A stretch of 64,000 nucleotides of DNA from Parabacteroides distasonis (GTDB lineage: Bacteria > Bacteroidota > Bacteroidia > Bacteroidales > Tannerellaceae), in assembly GCF_004793765.1 (NCBI RefSeq), contig NZ_SRYM01000001.1, positions 1-64,000 of the forward strand. The letters run 5' to 3'. The notes beneath the pieces are model-generated. The model did no database searches. It was not told the DNA's origin and saw nothing but the letters and a program-made list of their open reading frames with translations. A program made the position numbers and the translations under genes. Below are positions 29,624-39,024 of the stretch, piece after piece. The number at the start of each line of letters is the position of its first letter. The stretch's first letter is position 1.

Positions 29624-31975
29624 TCAATGGCTCAGCATATCGGCCGTGATCGGGGTGAATTTCTCGGCATCCGATTTACGGAGTTTTACGCTGCCGTCGT
29701 TCCAGTTGGATGGCCAGCCTCCGATGATGTGCCCGAGGAATACCAGCTTGATCTCGTGCAAGCCCTTTGCCAAGGCGGCGGAGGTGTCATGACGGGAGAA
29801 GCGTTTTACCTCGCCACCGTTGTTGACCATCAATTTGCCGTCGATCCATACCTCCTCCAGATCGGAAGAGATGTAATAAACGCCATCCTCGGGGATGTCT
29901 ACGTAGCCGGTAGCGATGGCGGCGTATTGCTTCACGCCTCGCATGGACTCGGGGGCGGGCACTTGGTTGGTCAGCTCACGGGTCGTCTTGATGGCCTGTT
30001 TCTTACCGGTCTTCTGAGCGGCCTCCAGATCCTTTACGCTCAGGTACATGCCATCGAATACCTCCATATTGAGGCCCGGGGTCGTCTTGGCTACCTCCTT
30101 GGCGGGAGCCGGCGCTTGTTTCTCCACGAGGATCGTGCGAGGCTTACCCATCTTGCCGGAAGGCAACAGGGAAGCGATCTTCACGGTCGTAGTCTCGGTG
30201 ATGTCGAAAGGAGCCGTATATACGGTAGATTCCGGGGTAGGTTCGGTACCATCCAGCGTGTAGACCATCTTCATCGGGCGGTTCGTGGTGAATGTCAGGG
30301 TAGCCTTGTCCGTGAAAGCCACGAAGTCGCAAGAACCGTTCGGCTGCTCGGGCTGCGGGATGTAGTAGTTGATACCGTGTCCGTCCAGGCGGACCTGAGC
30401 GTTGTCCAGACGGCGTTCGAAGTCCTTGTAATCCTTCCGGTCCAGCGGGCTCCAAGCGATCTCGGAGAGGGCTAGGATACGAGGATAGATACGGTACTCC
30501 ATGATGTCCGTGTTATAAAGGTACTCGCTCCATACGTTGCATTGCACGCCCTTGATGAAATGCCCTTTGCCGGCGGCCGCCAGCGTGTCGGGCACGGGGT
30601 TGTACTTGTAGACCCGCTCCGCCGTGGTCAGTCCTCCGATAGATACCGGGCTGATCTTGTAGTCGCCTTGGAACTGGTCGATATACATGCCCTCGCTGCT
30701 GGGGGTCATGATTACCTCGTGGTTCATGCTAGCGGCGGCGATACCGCCTTCCTCACCTCGCCAAGACATTACCGTGGCCGATGGAGCCAGACCTCCCTCG
30801 AGGATCTCGTCCCATCCGATCATCTTCTTGCCGTGCTTGTTTACGACCTTCTCCATGCGTTGCACGAAATAGCTCTGCAATTTCTCCTCGGCCGTATGCT
30901 CCTTGTCGCCTTTCAAGCCTTCCTTGCGGATACGGGCCTGGCAAAGCGGGCATTTCTCCCAGCTCGTCTTCGGGCACTCATCGCCTCCGATATGGAAATA
31001 CTCGCCCGGGAATAGGGGGGCTACCTCGGCGATCACGTCCTCGAAGAACTGGAAGGGCTCTTCCTTGCCGGCGCATAATACGATGTCTTCCACGCCCCAG
31101 ATGATACGGGGAGTACCCTGCTTACCCTCGCAAGACAGCTCCGGATAGGCGGCGATAGCGGCCATCTCGTGTCCCGGAAGCTCTATCTCGGGAACGATCG
31201 TGATGAAACGATCCGCCGCGTATCGAACGATATCCTTCACCTCCTCTTGGGTATAGAAGCCTCCGTACTCGGTGCCCTCGCCATCGATGCGCTTAGAGCC
31301 GATCCCGGTCAGTTTCGGGTACTTCTTGATCTCGATACGCCATCCTTGGTCGTCGGTCAGGTGCCAATGCATGCGGTTGATCTTGAACAAGGCCAATACG
31401 TCCAGCTGCTTCTTGATATTCTCTACCGGGATGAAATGGCGGCAGGGGTCGAGCATGATACCGCGGTAGCCGAATCGAGGCTCGTCCTTGATAGATACGG
31501 CCGGAGCGGTCCATGCGATACCTTTCACGGCGGAAGGGCTTTCGATCTCGGCGGGCAGCAATTGCAGGAACGATTGCATACCGTAGAAAAGACCTTGAGG
31601 GGTCTTGGCCTTGATACGGACGCCGCTGTCGGCTACGTCGAGCGTGTATCCCTCGTCGTTTACGTCCAGAGCACCGTCGATAACCAACGAGATACCGTCG
31701 GAGGTCTCTTTGTCGGCGGTAGCTATCTGGTAGCCTGTCGCCGTGTTCATTTTAGCCGCGAAGAACTCGGCTACGGTTTTCGCCTCCGGGGTGGAAGCGT
31801 AGATCCTCGTGTTTTTGTTTAGCTTGAAGTTTCCCTCGTTCTGCGTAAGGCTGACCGGTGTCGGGATGATGTTGATACCTTGGTTGTAAGCTTTCGCTTC
31901 ACCGGGAGCATCATCACACGAGGCCATCAGGCCCAGCACGGCGCCGGCGCAGATTGTAGCAAGGAGCTTTTTCAT
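29624..31975 (-). CDS. GH20 beta-N-acetylhexosaminidase, lipoprotein
   Basis: A 783-residue enzyme with a lipoprotein signal (MKKLLATICAGAVLGLMASC). Domains: GH20b N-terminal domain (about 30-155), the GH20 catalytic barrel (about 160-510) with the catalytic Asp-Glu pair in FHIGGDECPKTSWEKC and the substrate region IMLDPCRHFIPVENIK, a short Fn3-like segment with TLDGTEPTPESTVY, and a C-terminal PA14-like domain (about 640-765: YAAIATGYVDIPEDGVYYIS, LEEVWIDGKLMV). It removes terminal GlcNAc or GalNAc from host or bacterial glycans. It starts 130 nt after the glyA stop on the same strand, with a repeat-rich spacer between. Confidence 0.92.
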   Translation of the reverse strand: MKKLLATICAGAVLGLMASCDDAPGEAKAYNQGINIIPTPVSLTQNEGNFKLNKNTRIYASTPEAKTVAEFFAAKMNTATGYQIATADKETSDGISLVIDGALDVNDEGYTLDVADSGVRIKAKTPQGLFYGMQSFLQLLPAEIESPSAVKGIAWTAPAVSIKDEPRFGYRGIMLDPCRHFIPVENIKKQLDVLALFKINRMHWHLTDDQGWRIEIKKYPKLTGIGSKRIDGEGTEYGGFYTQEEVKDIVRYAADRFITIVPEIELPGHEMAAIAAYPELSCEGKQGTPRIIWGVEDIVLCAGKEEPFQFFEDVIAEVAPLFPGEYFHIGGDECPKTSWEKCPLCQARIRKEGLKGDKEHTAEEKLQSYFVQRMEKVVNKHGKKMIGWDEILEGGLAPSATVMSWRGEEGGIAAASMNHEVIMTPSSEGMYIDQFQGDYKISPVSIGGLTTAERVYKYNPVPDTLAAAGKGHFIKGVQCNVWSEYLYNTDIMEYRIYPRILALSEIAWSPLDRKDYKDFERRLDNAQVRLDGHGINYYIPQPEQPNGSCDFVAFTDKATLTFTTNRPMKMVYTLDGTEPTPESTVYTAPFDITETTTVKIASLLPSGKMGKPRTILVEKQAPAPAKEVAKTTPGLNMEVFDGMYLSVKDLEAAQKTGKKQAIKTTRELTNQVPAPESMRGVKQYAAIATGYVDIPEDGVYYISSDLEEVWIDGKLMVNNGGEVKRFSRHDTSAALAKGLHEIKLVFLGHIIGGWPSNWNDGSVKLRKSDAEKFTPITADMLSH

Positions 31976-31980
31976 AGAAT

Positions 31981-32104
31981 TAAAAATTGAAAGTTGAAAA
32001 TTGAATATTGTTTAGATGTTTTTGAGAGTTTAAAAAGAGAATTGAGAGTTGAAGATAAGATGCCGTTTGGCATCCTTTTCGATTCTCAATTCTCAATTTC
32101 CTAT
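31981..32104. repeat. AATTGA-type repeats between GH20 and glyA
   Basis: The spacer holds AAAAATTGAAAGTTGAAAAT, AGAATTGAGAGTTGAAGAT and, at about 32085-32099, ATTCTCAATTCTCAA. The units match those at 21626-21679. The opposing arms can pair and lie just after the glyA stop, so part of the region may be its terminator. Confidence 0.5.
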
Positions 32105-33385
32105 TTACCACGCGAAGATAGGATATTCCTTCATGATACCGTTCACCTTCTCGCGAACGGCGCCGATGGTCTTATCGCATTCGGGAGCGGCCAATACGGT
32201 GTCGATCAGTTCCACGATCTCGCCCATAAGCGGCTCTTTAGCGCCACGGGTCGTGATAGCGGGCGTACCCACACGGATACCGGAGGTCTGGAAGGCCGAG
32301 CGGCTGTCGAACGGAACCATGTTCTTGTTCACCGTGATGTCGGCGGCTACCAAGGCTTTCTCGGCCACCTTGCCGGTCAGGTCGGGGAACTTCGTGCGCA
32401 GGTCGATCAGCATGCTGTGGTTGTCCGTACCGCCGGAGATGATCTTGTACCCTTTGTCCGTGAAGGCCTTGGCCATAGCGGCGGCGTTCGCTTTCACCTG
32501 TGCTTGGTACGTCTTGTATTCCGGCTCCAAAGCCTCTCCGAAGGCTACGGCCTTGGCCGCAATCACATGCTCCAGCGGACCGCCCTGGATACCCGGGAAT
32601 ACGGCGGAGTCCAACAACTGAGACATCTTCTTGATCTCGCCTTTCGGTGTCTTCTTTCCCCAAGGGTTCTCGAAATCCTTACCCAGCAGGATGATACCGC
32701 CGCGAGGACCCCGCAGGGTCTTATGCGTCGTAGACGTTACGATGTGAGCGTACTCCAGCGGGTTGTTCAACAAACCGGCGGCGATCAGGCCTGCCGGGTG
32801 AGCCATATCGATCATCAATAAGGCGCCTACCTTGTCGGCAATCTCGCGCATACGTTTGTAATCCCAGTCACGGGAATAAGCGGAACCGCCGCCAACGATC
32901 AATTTCGGTTTCTTGCGAAGGGCTACTTCCTCCATCTGGTCGTAGTCCACCCGTCCGGTATCTTCCTTTACATTATATTCGGTAGCGTGATAGAGAACGC
33001 CGGAGCTATTTACGGGTGAACCGTGGGACAGGTGTCCGCCATGCGACAGGTTCAACCCGAGGAACGTGTCGCCCGGATTCAATACGGCGAAGAATACGGC
33101 TGCGTTGGCCTGCGCCCCGGAGTGAGGCTGCACGTTGGCCCATTCGGCGTTGAATAGCTTTTTCAACCGTTCGATAGCGATCGTCTCGCTTTGGTCTACT
33201 ACCTCGCAACCCCCATAATAACGCTTGCCGGGATATCCCTCGGCGTATTTGTTGGTCAGACAGCTTCCCATGGCCTGCATGACCTGGTCGCTGACAAAGT
33301 TCTCGGAAGCGATCAACTCAATGCCTTTCAATTGGCGTTGGTGCTCCTTCTCGATAATGTCAAAAATGATGTTGTCTCTTTTCAT
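32105..33385 (-). CDS. glyA: Serine hydroxymethyltransferase
   Basis: A 426-residue PLP enzyme converting serine and tetrahydrofolate to glycine and methylene-tetrahydrofolate. It opens with [20 protein letters not shown], typical of the family, and has the tetrahydrofolate/PLP site [15 protein letters not shown] and the PLP lysine in [15 protein letters not shown] near residue 236. The length is normal. It is a single gene upstream of GH20 with a repeat-bearing spacer, not an obvious partner. Confidence 0.95.
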   Translation of the reverse strand: MKRDNIIFDIIEKEHQRQLKGIELIASENFVSDQVMQAMGSCLTNKYAEGYPGKRYYGGCEVVDQSETIAIERLKKLFNAEWANVQPHSGAQANAAVFFAVLNPGDTFLGLNLSHGGHLSHGSPVNSSGVLYHATEYNVKEDTGRVDYDQMEEVALRKKPKLIVGGGSAYSRDWDYKRMREIADKVGALLMIDMAHPAGLIAAGLLNNPLEYAHIVTSTTHKTLRGPRGGIILLGKDFENPWGKKTPKGEIKKMSQLLDSAVFPGIQGGPLEHVIAAKAVAFGEALEPEYKTYQAQVKANAAAMAKAFTDKGYKIISGGTDNHSMLIDLRTKFPDLTGKVAEKALVAADITVNKNMVPFDSRSAFQTSGIRVGTPAITTRGAKEPLMGEIVELIDTVLAAPECDKTIGAVREKVNGIMKEYPIFAW

Positions 33386-33515
33386 TACCTCTTAAATTGG
33401 TTATTGCAATGATATGTTCCTCATTGAAAAGGAATCCTCGCGAAAGTACTATATTATTTAATACTATTTAAAAGATTCCGTTTAATTATTACGGATGCGC
33501 CGGAAGCGGTTCCGC

Positions 33516-34169
33516 TTACCACTTGGTGAGGGTTACGTTTCTGAACTCAACCTCCTTACCCTCGCTCTGTAGCCCGATATGGCCTTCCTTCACCTTGTTG
33601 GTTCCGGTGTTCTGGTATACGCCGTTGATGTAAACGGTGATGACGCCGTCTTTCACGAAGATGTTCGCCTCGTTCCACTCTCCGGCGGGTTTCTCGCTAG
33701 ACGGGTTCACGTTCTTTACGACAGGGAAGAAGGGACGTTCCTCTCCCGGGCGTTGCTGGTACTCGACAAGGTCGGAGCCTCCCAGCAATACGAACAATCC
33801 GGCCCTCCCGGCTTGCAGGTTGCATTCGATACTGTTCGGGAAGGGATTCTGGAAATCTACGATGTGTAAGAAGATACCGCTGTTGGCGTTGGAATCCCCA
33901 TTCGGCCAACGCCATTCCACGTGCAATTTATAGTCGCTGTATTTCTCCTTGGTGTACATATAGCCGAAAGGCTGGCCGGTGATGAAGATCTTACCGTCGC
34001 GTACGGAATAGACCTGATCGGCGGGGACGGAGTTTTTGTCGACTACGAAATTCCAGTTAGACAGGTCTTTCCCGTTGAACAGTTTCTTGGTCTTCTGCGC
34101 GTTCGCCCCATTGGGGAGACAGAAGAGGGAAGCGGCTAATACAGCCAAAGATAGCATTCTTTTTTTCAT
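33516..34169 (-). CDS. DUF1080 (3-keto-disaccharide hydrolase-like) exported protein
   Basis: A 217-residue protein with a signal peptide (MKKRMLSLAVLAASLFCLPNGANA) followed by one concanavalin-like domain of the DUF1080 type: KKLFNGKDLSNWNFVVDKNS, EKYSDYKLHVEWRWPNG, NSGIFLHIVDFQNPFPNSIE and the end EGKEVEFRNVTLTKW. This family includes 3-keto-glucoside hydrolases. It is probably periplasmic. It starts 26 nt after the ettA stop on the same strand, so it may be co-transcribed with it, although the functions are unrelated. Confidence 0.85.
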   Translation of the reverse strand: MKKRMLSLAVLAASLFCLPNGANAQKTKKLFNGKDLSNWNFVVDKNSVPADQVYSVRDGKIFITGQPFGYMYTKEKYSDYKLHVEWRWPNGDSNANSGIFLHIVDFQNPFPNSIECNLQAGRAGLFVLLGGSDLVEYQQRPGEERPFFPVVKNVNPSSEKPAGEWNEANIFVKDGVITVYINGVYQNTGTNKVKEGHIGLQSEGKEVEFRNVTLTKW

Positions 34170-34195
34170 GGCATTAAACTCTATTTATAGTATGA

Positions 34196-35884
34196 TTAAT
34201 CAACGATTAGTTTGCGATAGCGTACCCGTTTCGGCTCGGCGTCGCCCAAGGTCTTACGTTTGTATTCCTCGTACTCGGAATAGGTCCCTTCGTAGAAGAC
34301 CACGTTGGAATCGCCCTCGAACGACAGGATATGCGTACAGATACGGTCCAAGAACCAACGGTCGTGAGAGACGACTACGGCGCAACCGGCGAAGTTCTCC
34401 AGGCCCTCCTCCAAGGCACGCAGCGTGTTCACGTCGATATCGTTGGTAGGCTCGTCGAGCAGCAATACGTTGGCGTCCGCTTTCAGCGTCAGCGCCAGAT
34501 GCAGGCGGTTACGCTCTCCTCCGGAGAGTACGCCGCATAGCTTCTCTTGATCCGCTCCCGCGAAATTGAATTTAGACAGGTAAGCGCGTGCGTTCACCTC
34601 CTTGCCGCCCATACGGATGAATTCTTGTCCGCCGGATACGACTTGGTAAACGGTCTTTTTCGGGTCTATATCCTTATGGGTCTGGTCGGCGTAACCTACT
34701 TGTACGGTCTCGCCCACCTCGAAGGTCCCCTTGTCGATGCTTTCCATGCCCATGATCATCTTAAATAAGGTAGTCTTACCGGCACCGTTTGGCCCGATGA
34801 CTCCCACGATACCGTTCGGGGGAAGCATGAAGTTCAAATCATCGAACAGCAGCTTATCGCCGAACGCCTTCGCCACGTGCTGTGCCTCGATCACCTTATT
34901 GCCCAAGCGAGGGCCGTTCGGGATGAAGATCTCCAGCTTAGCCTCACGCTCCTTCTGGTCCTCGTTCAAGAGGGCCTCGTACGAGTTCAGGCGAGCCTTG
35001 CCTTTGGCATGACGTGCCTTCGGCGCCATATTGATCCATTCCAGCTCGCGCTCCAAGGTCTTACGACGCTTGCTGGCTTGCTTCTCTTCCTGAGCCATAC
35101 GCTTCGTTTTCTGGTCTAGCCAAGAGGAGTAATTGCCTTTCCAAGGGATGCCCTCGCCACGATCCAGCTCAAGGATCCATCCGGCCACGTGGTCTAGGAA
35201 GTAACGGTCGTGCGTGATGCAGATAACGGTACCGGCATATTGTTGCAGGTGTTGCTCCAGCCAGTCGATCGACTCGGCGTCCAAGTGGTTGGTCGGCTCA
35301 TCCAACAGCAATACGTCCGGCTGCTGGAGCAGCAATCGGCAAAGGGCCACCCGGCGACGCTCGCCTCCGGACAACGTATCCACCACCTGATCCTCCGGCG
35401 GACAACGCAAAGCGTCCATGGCACGTTCCAGGCGGCTGTCGAGGTTCCATGCGTCCGTAGCGTCGATCTTGTCCTGCAACTCCGCCTGGCGGTTGATCAA
35501 GGCATCCATCTTATCCGGGTCTTCCAGCACCTCCGGATCGCCGAATCGCTCGTTCACCTCCTCATATTCCTTCAAGGTGTCCACGATCTCCTGCACGCCT
35601 TCCTGCACGATCTCCTTCACGGTCTTGCCCGGCTCCAACTTAGGGTCCTGCTCCAGATACCCTACGGAATACCCGGGGGAGAAGACCACCTCTCCCTGAT
35701 AATCCTTATCGATACCGGCGATAATCTTCAGCAACGTAGATTTACCGGAACCATTCAATCCGATGATTCCGATCTTCGCCCCATAGAAAAAGGACAGATA
35801 TATATTCTTTAAAACCTGTTTTTGAGGCGGAAAGATCTTGTTCACGCCTACCATCGAGAAAATAATCTTCTTATCGTCTGCCAT
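34196..35884 (-). CDS. ettA: Energy-dependent translational throttle protein (ABC-F)
   Basis: A 562-residue ABC-F protein with two ATPase domains. Walker A sites are GLNGSGKSTLLKI near residue 40 and GPNGAGKTTLFKM near 357; signature motifs are TLSGGERRRVALCRLL and VLSGGERNRLHLAL; Walker B regions are LLLDEPTNHLDAES and LLLDEPTNDIDVNT. The arm and linker between domains (about 235-330) contain the KRMAQEEKQASKRRKTLERE helix. It binds the ribosomal E site and gates entry into elongation according to energy state. The length fits EttA. Confidence 0.95.
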   Translation of the reverse strand: MADDKKIIFSMVGVNKIFPPQKQVLKNIYLSFFYGAKIGIIGLNGSGKSTLLKIIAGIDKDYQGEVVFSPGYSVGYLEQDPKLEPGKTVKEIVQEGVQEIVDTLKEYEEVNERFGDPEVLEDPDKMDALINRQAELQDKIDATDAWNLDSRLERAMDALRCPPEDQVVDTLSGGERRRVALCRLLLQQPDVLLLDEPTNHLDAESIDWLEQHLQQYAGTVICITHDRYFLDHVAGWILELDRGEGIPWKGNYSSWLDQKTKRMAQEEKQASKRRKTLERELEWINMAPKARHAKGKARLNSYEALLNEDQKEREAKLEIFIPNGPRLGNKVIEAQHVAKAFGDKLLFDDLNFMLPPNGIVGVIGPNGAGKTTLFKMIMGMESIDKGTFEVGETVQVGYADQTHKDIDPKKTVYQVVSGGQEFIRMGGKEVNARAYLSKFNFAGADQEKLCGVLSGGERNRLHLALTLKADANVLLLDEPTNDIDVNTLRALEEGLENFAGCAVVVSHDRWFLDRICTHILSFEGDSNVVFYEGTYSEYEEYKRKTLGDAEPKRVRYRKLIVD

Positions 35885-35934
35885 ATAATTTTTTTTGTGT
35901 GTTAATTGATTCCTTAACTTAAAATAATGGTGTA

Positions 35935-35965
35935 CAAATCTACGTAAATATCTTTTATTTTACAA
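35935..35965 (-). promoter_or_regulatory. Bacteroidetes-type promoter of ettA
   Basis: On the minus strand TTG (35963-35965) and TAGATTTG (35935-35942) are separated by 20 nt, 50 nt before the ettA start. Confidence 0.6.
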
Positions 35966-36174
35966 ATTGACAAAGATCATAGGCAGGGCAACCGCTATCA
36001 AAAGAAAGTCGTATCCTTAAATCGTAGTTTTAGGCAGACGATGAACAGCCAAAAGATGACAGAAAAGCGTTTGTAACCTAAGTTGTACCCCCTAAGGCTT
36101 TGGCATGATGATAAAAAATGAATTTCAAGGATATTGGGGGAGTAGGCTCATAACCCTTTCTTTCCGCTTGATAA

Positions 36175-36696
36175 CTATAACTTATTCACGCAGAATACTA
36201 AATGAAGCATATCAATATTGCGATAATGTTTTATGAAATTCGCGATTTCCCTCATATCGTTTCTTAATGCTACTTTTTGAGAGGGGATATTTGTGTCCCG
36301 TATGATGGAGTACACTTTGTCGAAGCTAAGAATATTGAAGGCGTATTCCTTACAAGCTATGGCGGCCTCGGTAGCATAACCTTTATGCCAGTATTCCGCC
36401 CTAAGCAAATAACCGATCTCCGGAACCTGTTGACCGTTGAATTCTTGATAGGTGAGACCACATTGGCCGATAAGCTCTCCGCTGCCTTTCTCTATCATCC
36501 CCCATAAGCCAAAACCATCGTTTTGATACCTCCTTAATTGCTTGTCAAGCCATTCTTGTACCTCTTTTTTACTGAACGCTCCCTCGTAGGCGTACATTAC
36601 GATCGGATCTTGTAAAAGCTTACAGATATCATCAAAATCATCTTGTTTTAATTCCCTTAATAGGAGTCGTTTTGTCTCTAGTATCATCTCTTTCAT
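36175..36696 (-). CDS. GNAT family acetyltransferase (RimJ/RimL-type)
   Basis: A 173-residue acetyltransferase. It begins MILETKRLLLRELKQDDFDD, the RimJ/RimL-type opening, and has LIGQCGLTYQEFNGQQVPEI and the acetyl-CoA loop LLRAEYWHKGYATEAAIACK near residue 96. The substrate cannot be told; family members acetylate ribosomal proteins, amines or antibiotics. It lies 43 nt after the start side of the TPR gene's stop... that is, it follows the TPR gene's neighbour strand in the same orientation but with no visible coupling. Confidence 0.85.
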   Translation of the reverse strand: MKEMILETKRLLLRELKQDDFDDICKLLQDPIVMYAYEGAFSKKEVQEWLDKQLRRYQNDGFGLWGMIEKGSGELIGQCGLTYQEFNGQQVPEIGYLLRAEYWHKGYATEAAIACKEYAFNILSFDKVYSIIRDTNIPSQKVALRNDMREIANFIKHYRNIDMLHLVFCVNKL

Positions 36697-36739
36697 GCGA
36701 TATTTCTTTTTATCTTCTCAAATTGTTGGATGGCTGGAT

Positions 36740-38938
36740 TTAGAATATATTGCTCAAGGAGTACCGGAGTTGATCCATCATCAACGGCACTTCCGCCTCC
36801 TCGATTCCCGCTACAAGAAGATCGGGGATATCTTGATTGAACTGCTCTTGGAACTTCGAGAAATCACCGGACTCTTTCTCCACGGCTTTTTTATAAAAAG
36901 CAAGCGCTCCCTTGATATTCTGCAATGCCCATTCCGTATGTCCCGCATTCAAGAAATCTTGGGTGTTGGGTTGATTATCCATGATCTTTTTGTAATAATT
37001 ACGGGCCTGATCGTATTTACCGGTCAAGAAAGAACACCAAGCGATCGGACGCCAAGCCTTCGTGCTTTTATTGTCCAGATAATCTACCTTGAAATAATAT
37101 TTCAGCGCCTCATTGTAGTCCTTGAGTTCAAGGTGGCAGTGGCCGATACATATTTGGATCGATAAATCATTCGGATTGAAAGCCTCGTAACGATGATAGT
37201 ATTTCAACGCTTCTTCCGGTTGCTTTAAGGTACGGTAACAACCGGCGATCCGGCGAATAACCCATTTACTGTCCGGATTGATAAGATCAGCATGTAAATA
37301 AGCCTCCAAAGCGCCTTGTATATCGCCATTCATTTGTTTGCAATAACCGATTTTCTGGAATAAGATGTCACTTTCTTGATTTGCGTTGGATAAACGATTG
37401 TAGATCGTGAGCGCATCGAGGAAGTAATTCTTCCGGAGGTAATACTCCGCGATAGTTGTCAGACTTTCCTCGTCACTGACGTAAGGCTGCAAAATTGGCA
37501 GGTTATGAAAGTCTAGCGCAGATGTAAATATGTCATCAAAATCCAGATGTCCCGGATAAAGTTTGAAGAAACGATACAAATCCTGTATGTATTGTCTGGA
37601 TATGATTTCCAGTTTTCCCCGTTTACTTATCAATTCCTCCTTGGTTTGCTGAATCATCTCGGAGGCTTGACTACCAAACTGTCCCATCATCATTTGACGG
37701 GCTTGATCCGGCAATTGCATCATGCTGAAATATAAGGAATATTTATCGGAATTACACATGAATGCCGCAAGAGTCATGGAATCTAGCATATCCTTTTCCG
37801 TTTGATTCTTGCTCAACTGATTGCCGAAAGCGGAATGCTCGGTCGTGAATGGCATGAACCAGTTACCCAGTTCCCGGAAAAAGGGGAAATGCTTTAGGTG
37901 CACGAAAGTAGAGTGCATTACGTCCGCTCCTTCTTGTTGTAGTTCGCTGAACTCCTCCATCTTCTTCCCTAGGGAACTGTTCGATAACATATTTTTCCAC
38001 TCAGGATTCATCTCGTTTCCGAGATTTTCTGGAGTGATATCCTTCAAGTTTATCTTTTGACTGATTTTGGGGCCTAGCTTGATCATCTCCGGAATGATCT
38101 CGTCTTGTAGCTTACGGGTGATCTTCTCCGTCTCACGGGCTAGGATAAAACGGAGGGTAATCGTGCGGATCGCTTTCGTGAAATTAGGGAATCCCTCAGA
38201 TAAAGCCGCTAGCCGATCCGCTATCTGCGGATATAACGCCGTACGTTTTCTATAGGTATAGAGCGTCAGGAGAATCCCGATCAACGCACGGTAACGAATC
38301 TCGTCTTCTTGGAGATTGGCCGCATCAAATAATAATAGCAGTTTCTCCTTATCGAAAGCGGCTTGCAACCCCAGCATTAATGCCGATACGATTTGGCTAC
38401 CGATGATAAAAGGCAACTCTTGGTCGTTCAATAGGCTTCTGATAGAGGCTGTTTCTTCCTTGTTGAGCGGATTCGAGGTCCAGATCTTATTGAATAATAG
38501 GATCGTGGCAGATTCGATTTGCTGCTGCTCCGTAATGGTTCCGGTCGGAGTCTCTATCTTCGCCAGAGAAGCGTTTCTCAAAATCTCGTGGAGCTGGCCA
38601 TAGTTAGTAAGCTCCTTTTGCATCATTCGTCTACGACTATAATAGGAGAGAGGCGAATCTACTGATAAGGCCTTGTGCTTCACTATATCCGCGAACTCAT
38701 AGCTGGATGCGATCAAGTTGTTGTATATTTGGTCTTGCATCGGATCTTTAGCCCCCTCGATCCGGTATCGCAACATATATTTATAAGTATCTTGTAGCTC
38801 GTTCAACCTGTCTTGGAATGAGTACTCACGTATTCCCGCTATTAGACTTTGGAGAAAATCGAACGCGTTCTTTAGCTCTTTTTCGTCTAATGAACCGATA
38901 ATTCGGTTGTATGCTTTATTTATTTCTTGTATTGTCAT
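36740..38938 (-). CDS. Large TPR-repeat protein of unknown function
   Basis: A 732-residue, almost entirely helical protein without signal peptide or membrane span. The first 450 residues are unassigned helices. From about 490 to 700 there are at least six TPR-like repeats (for example ILFQKIGYCKQMNGDIQGAL, KWVIRRIAGCYRTLKQPEEA, IQICIGHCHLELKDYNEAL, AWRPIAWCSFLTGKYDQA), which form a scaffold for protein contacts. It lies in the cytosol and is divergent from lepA (86-nt gap), so the two may share a control region. No partner or function is evident. Confidence 0.8.
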   Translation of the reverse strand: MTIQEINKAYNRIIGSLDEKELKNAFDFLQSLIAGIREYSFQDRLNELQDTYKYMLRYRIEGAKDPMQDQIYNNLIASSYEFADIVKHKALSVDSPLSYYSRRRMMQKELTNYGQLHEILRNASLAKIETPTGTITEQQQIESATILLFNKIWTSNPLNKEETASIRSLLNDQELPFIIGSQIVSALMLGLQAAFDKEKLLLLFDAANLQEDEIRYRALIGILLTLYTYRKRTALYPQIADRLAALSEGFPNFTKAIRTITLRFILARETEKITRKLQDEIIPEMIKLGPKISQKINLKDITPENLGNEMNPEWKNMLSNSSLGKKMEEFSELQQEGADVMHSTFVHLKHFPFFRELGNWFMPFTTEHSAFGNQLSKNQTEKDMLDSMTLAAFMCNSDKYSLYFSMMQLPDQARQMMMGQFGSQASEMIQQTKEELISKRGKLEIISRQYIQDLYRFFKLYPGHLDFDDIFTSALDFHNLPILQPYVSDEESLTTIAEYYLRKNYFLDALTIYNRLSNANQESDILFQKIGYCKQMNGDIQGALEAYLHADLINPDSKWVIRRIAGCYRTLKQPEEALKYYHRYEAFNPNDLSIQICIGHCHLELKDYNEALKYYFKVDYLDNKSTKAWRPIAWCSFLTGKYDQARNYYKKIMDNQPNTQDFLNAGHTEWALQNIKGALAFYKKAVEKESGDFSKFQEQFNQDIPDLLVAGIEEAEVPLMMDQLRYSLSNIF

Positions 38939-39024
38939 ATACTATTAACAACAAATGGTATGCCAAAAGTATAGTATTTAGGCTAAATTTCCTATCTTCG
39001 CGTACCTAAAAATAAATTTAGCAG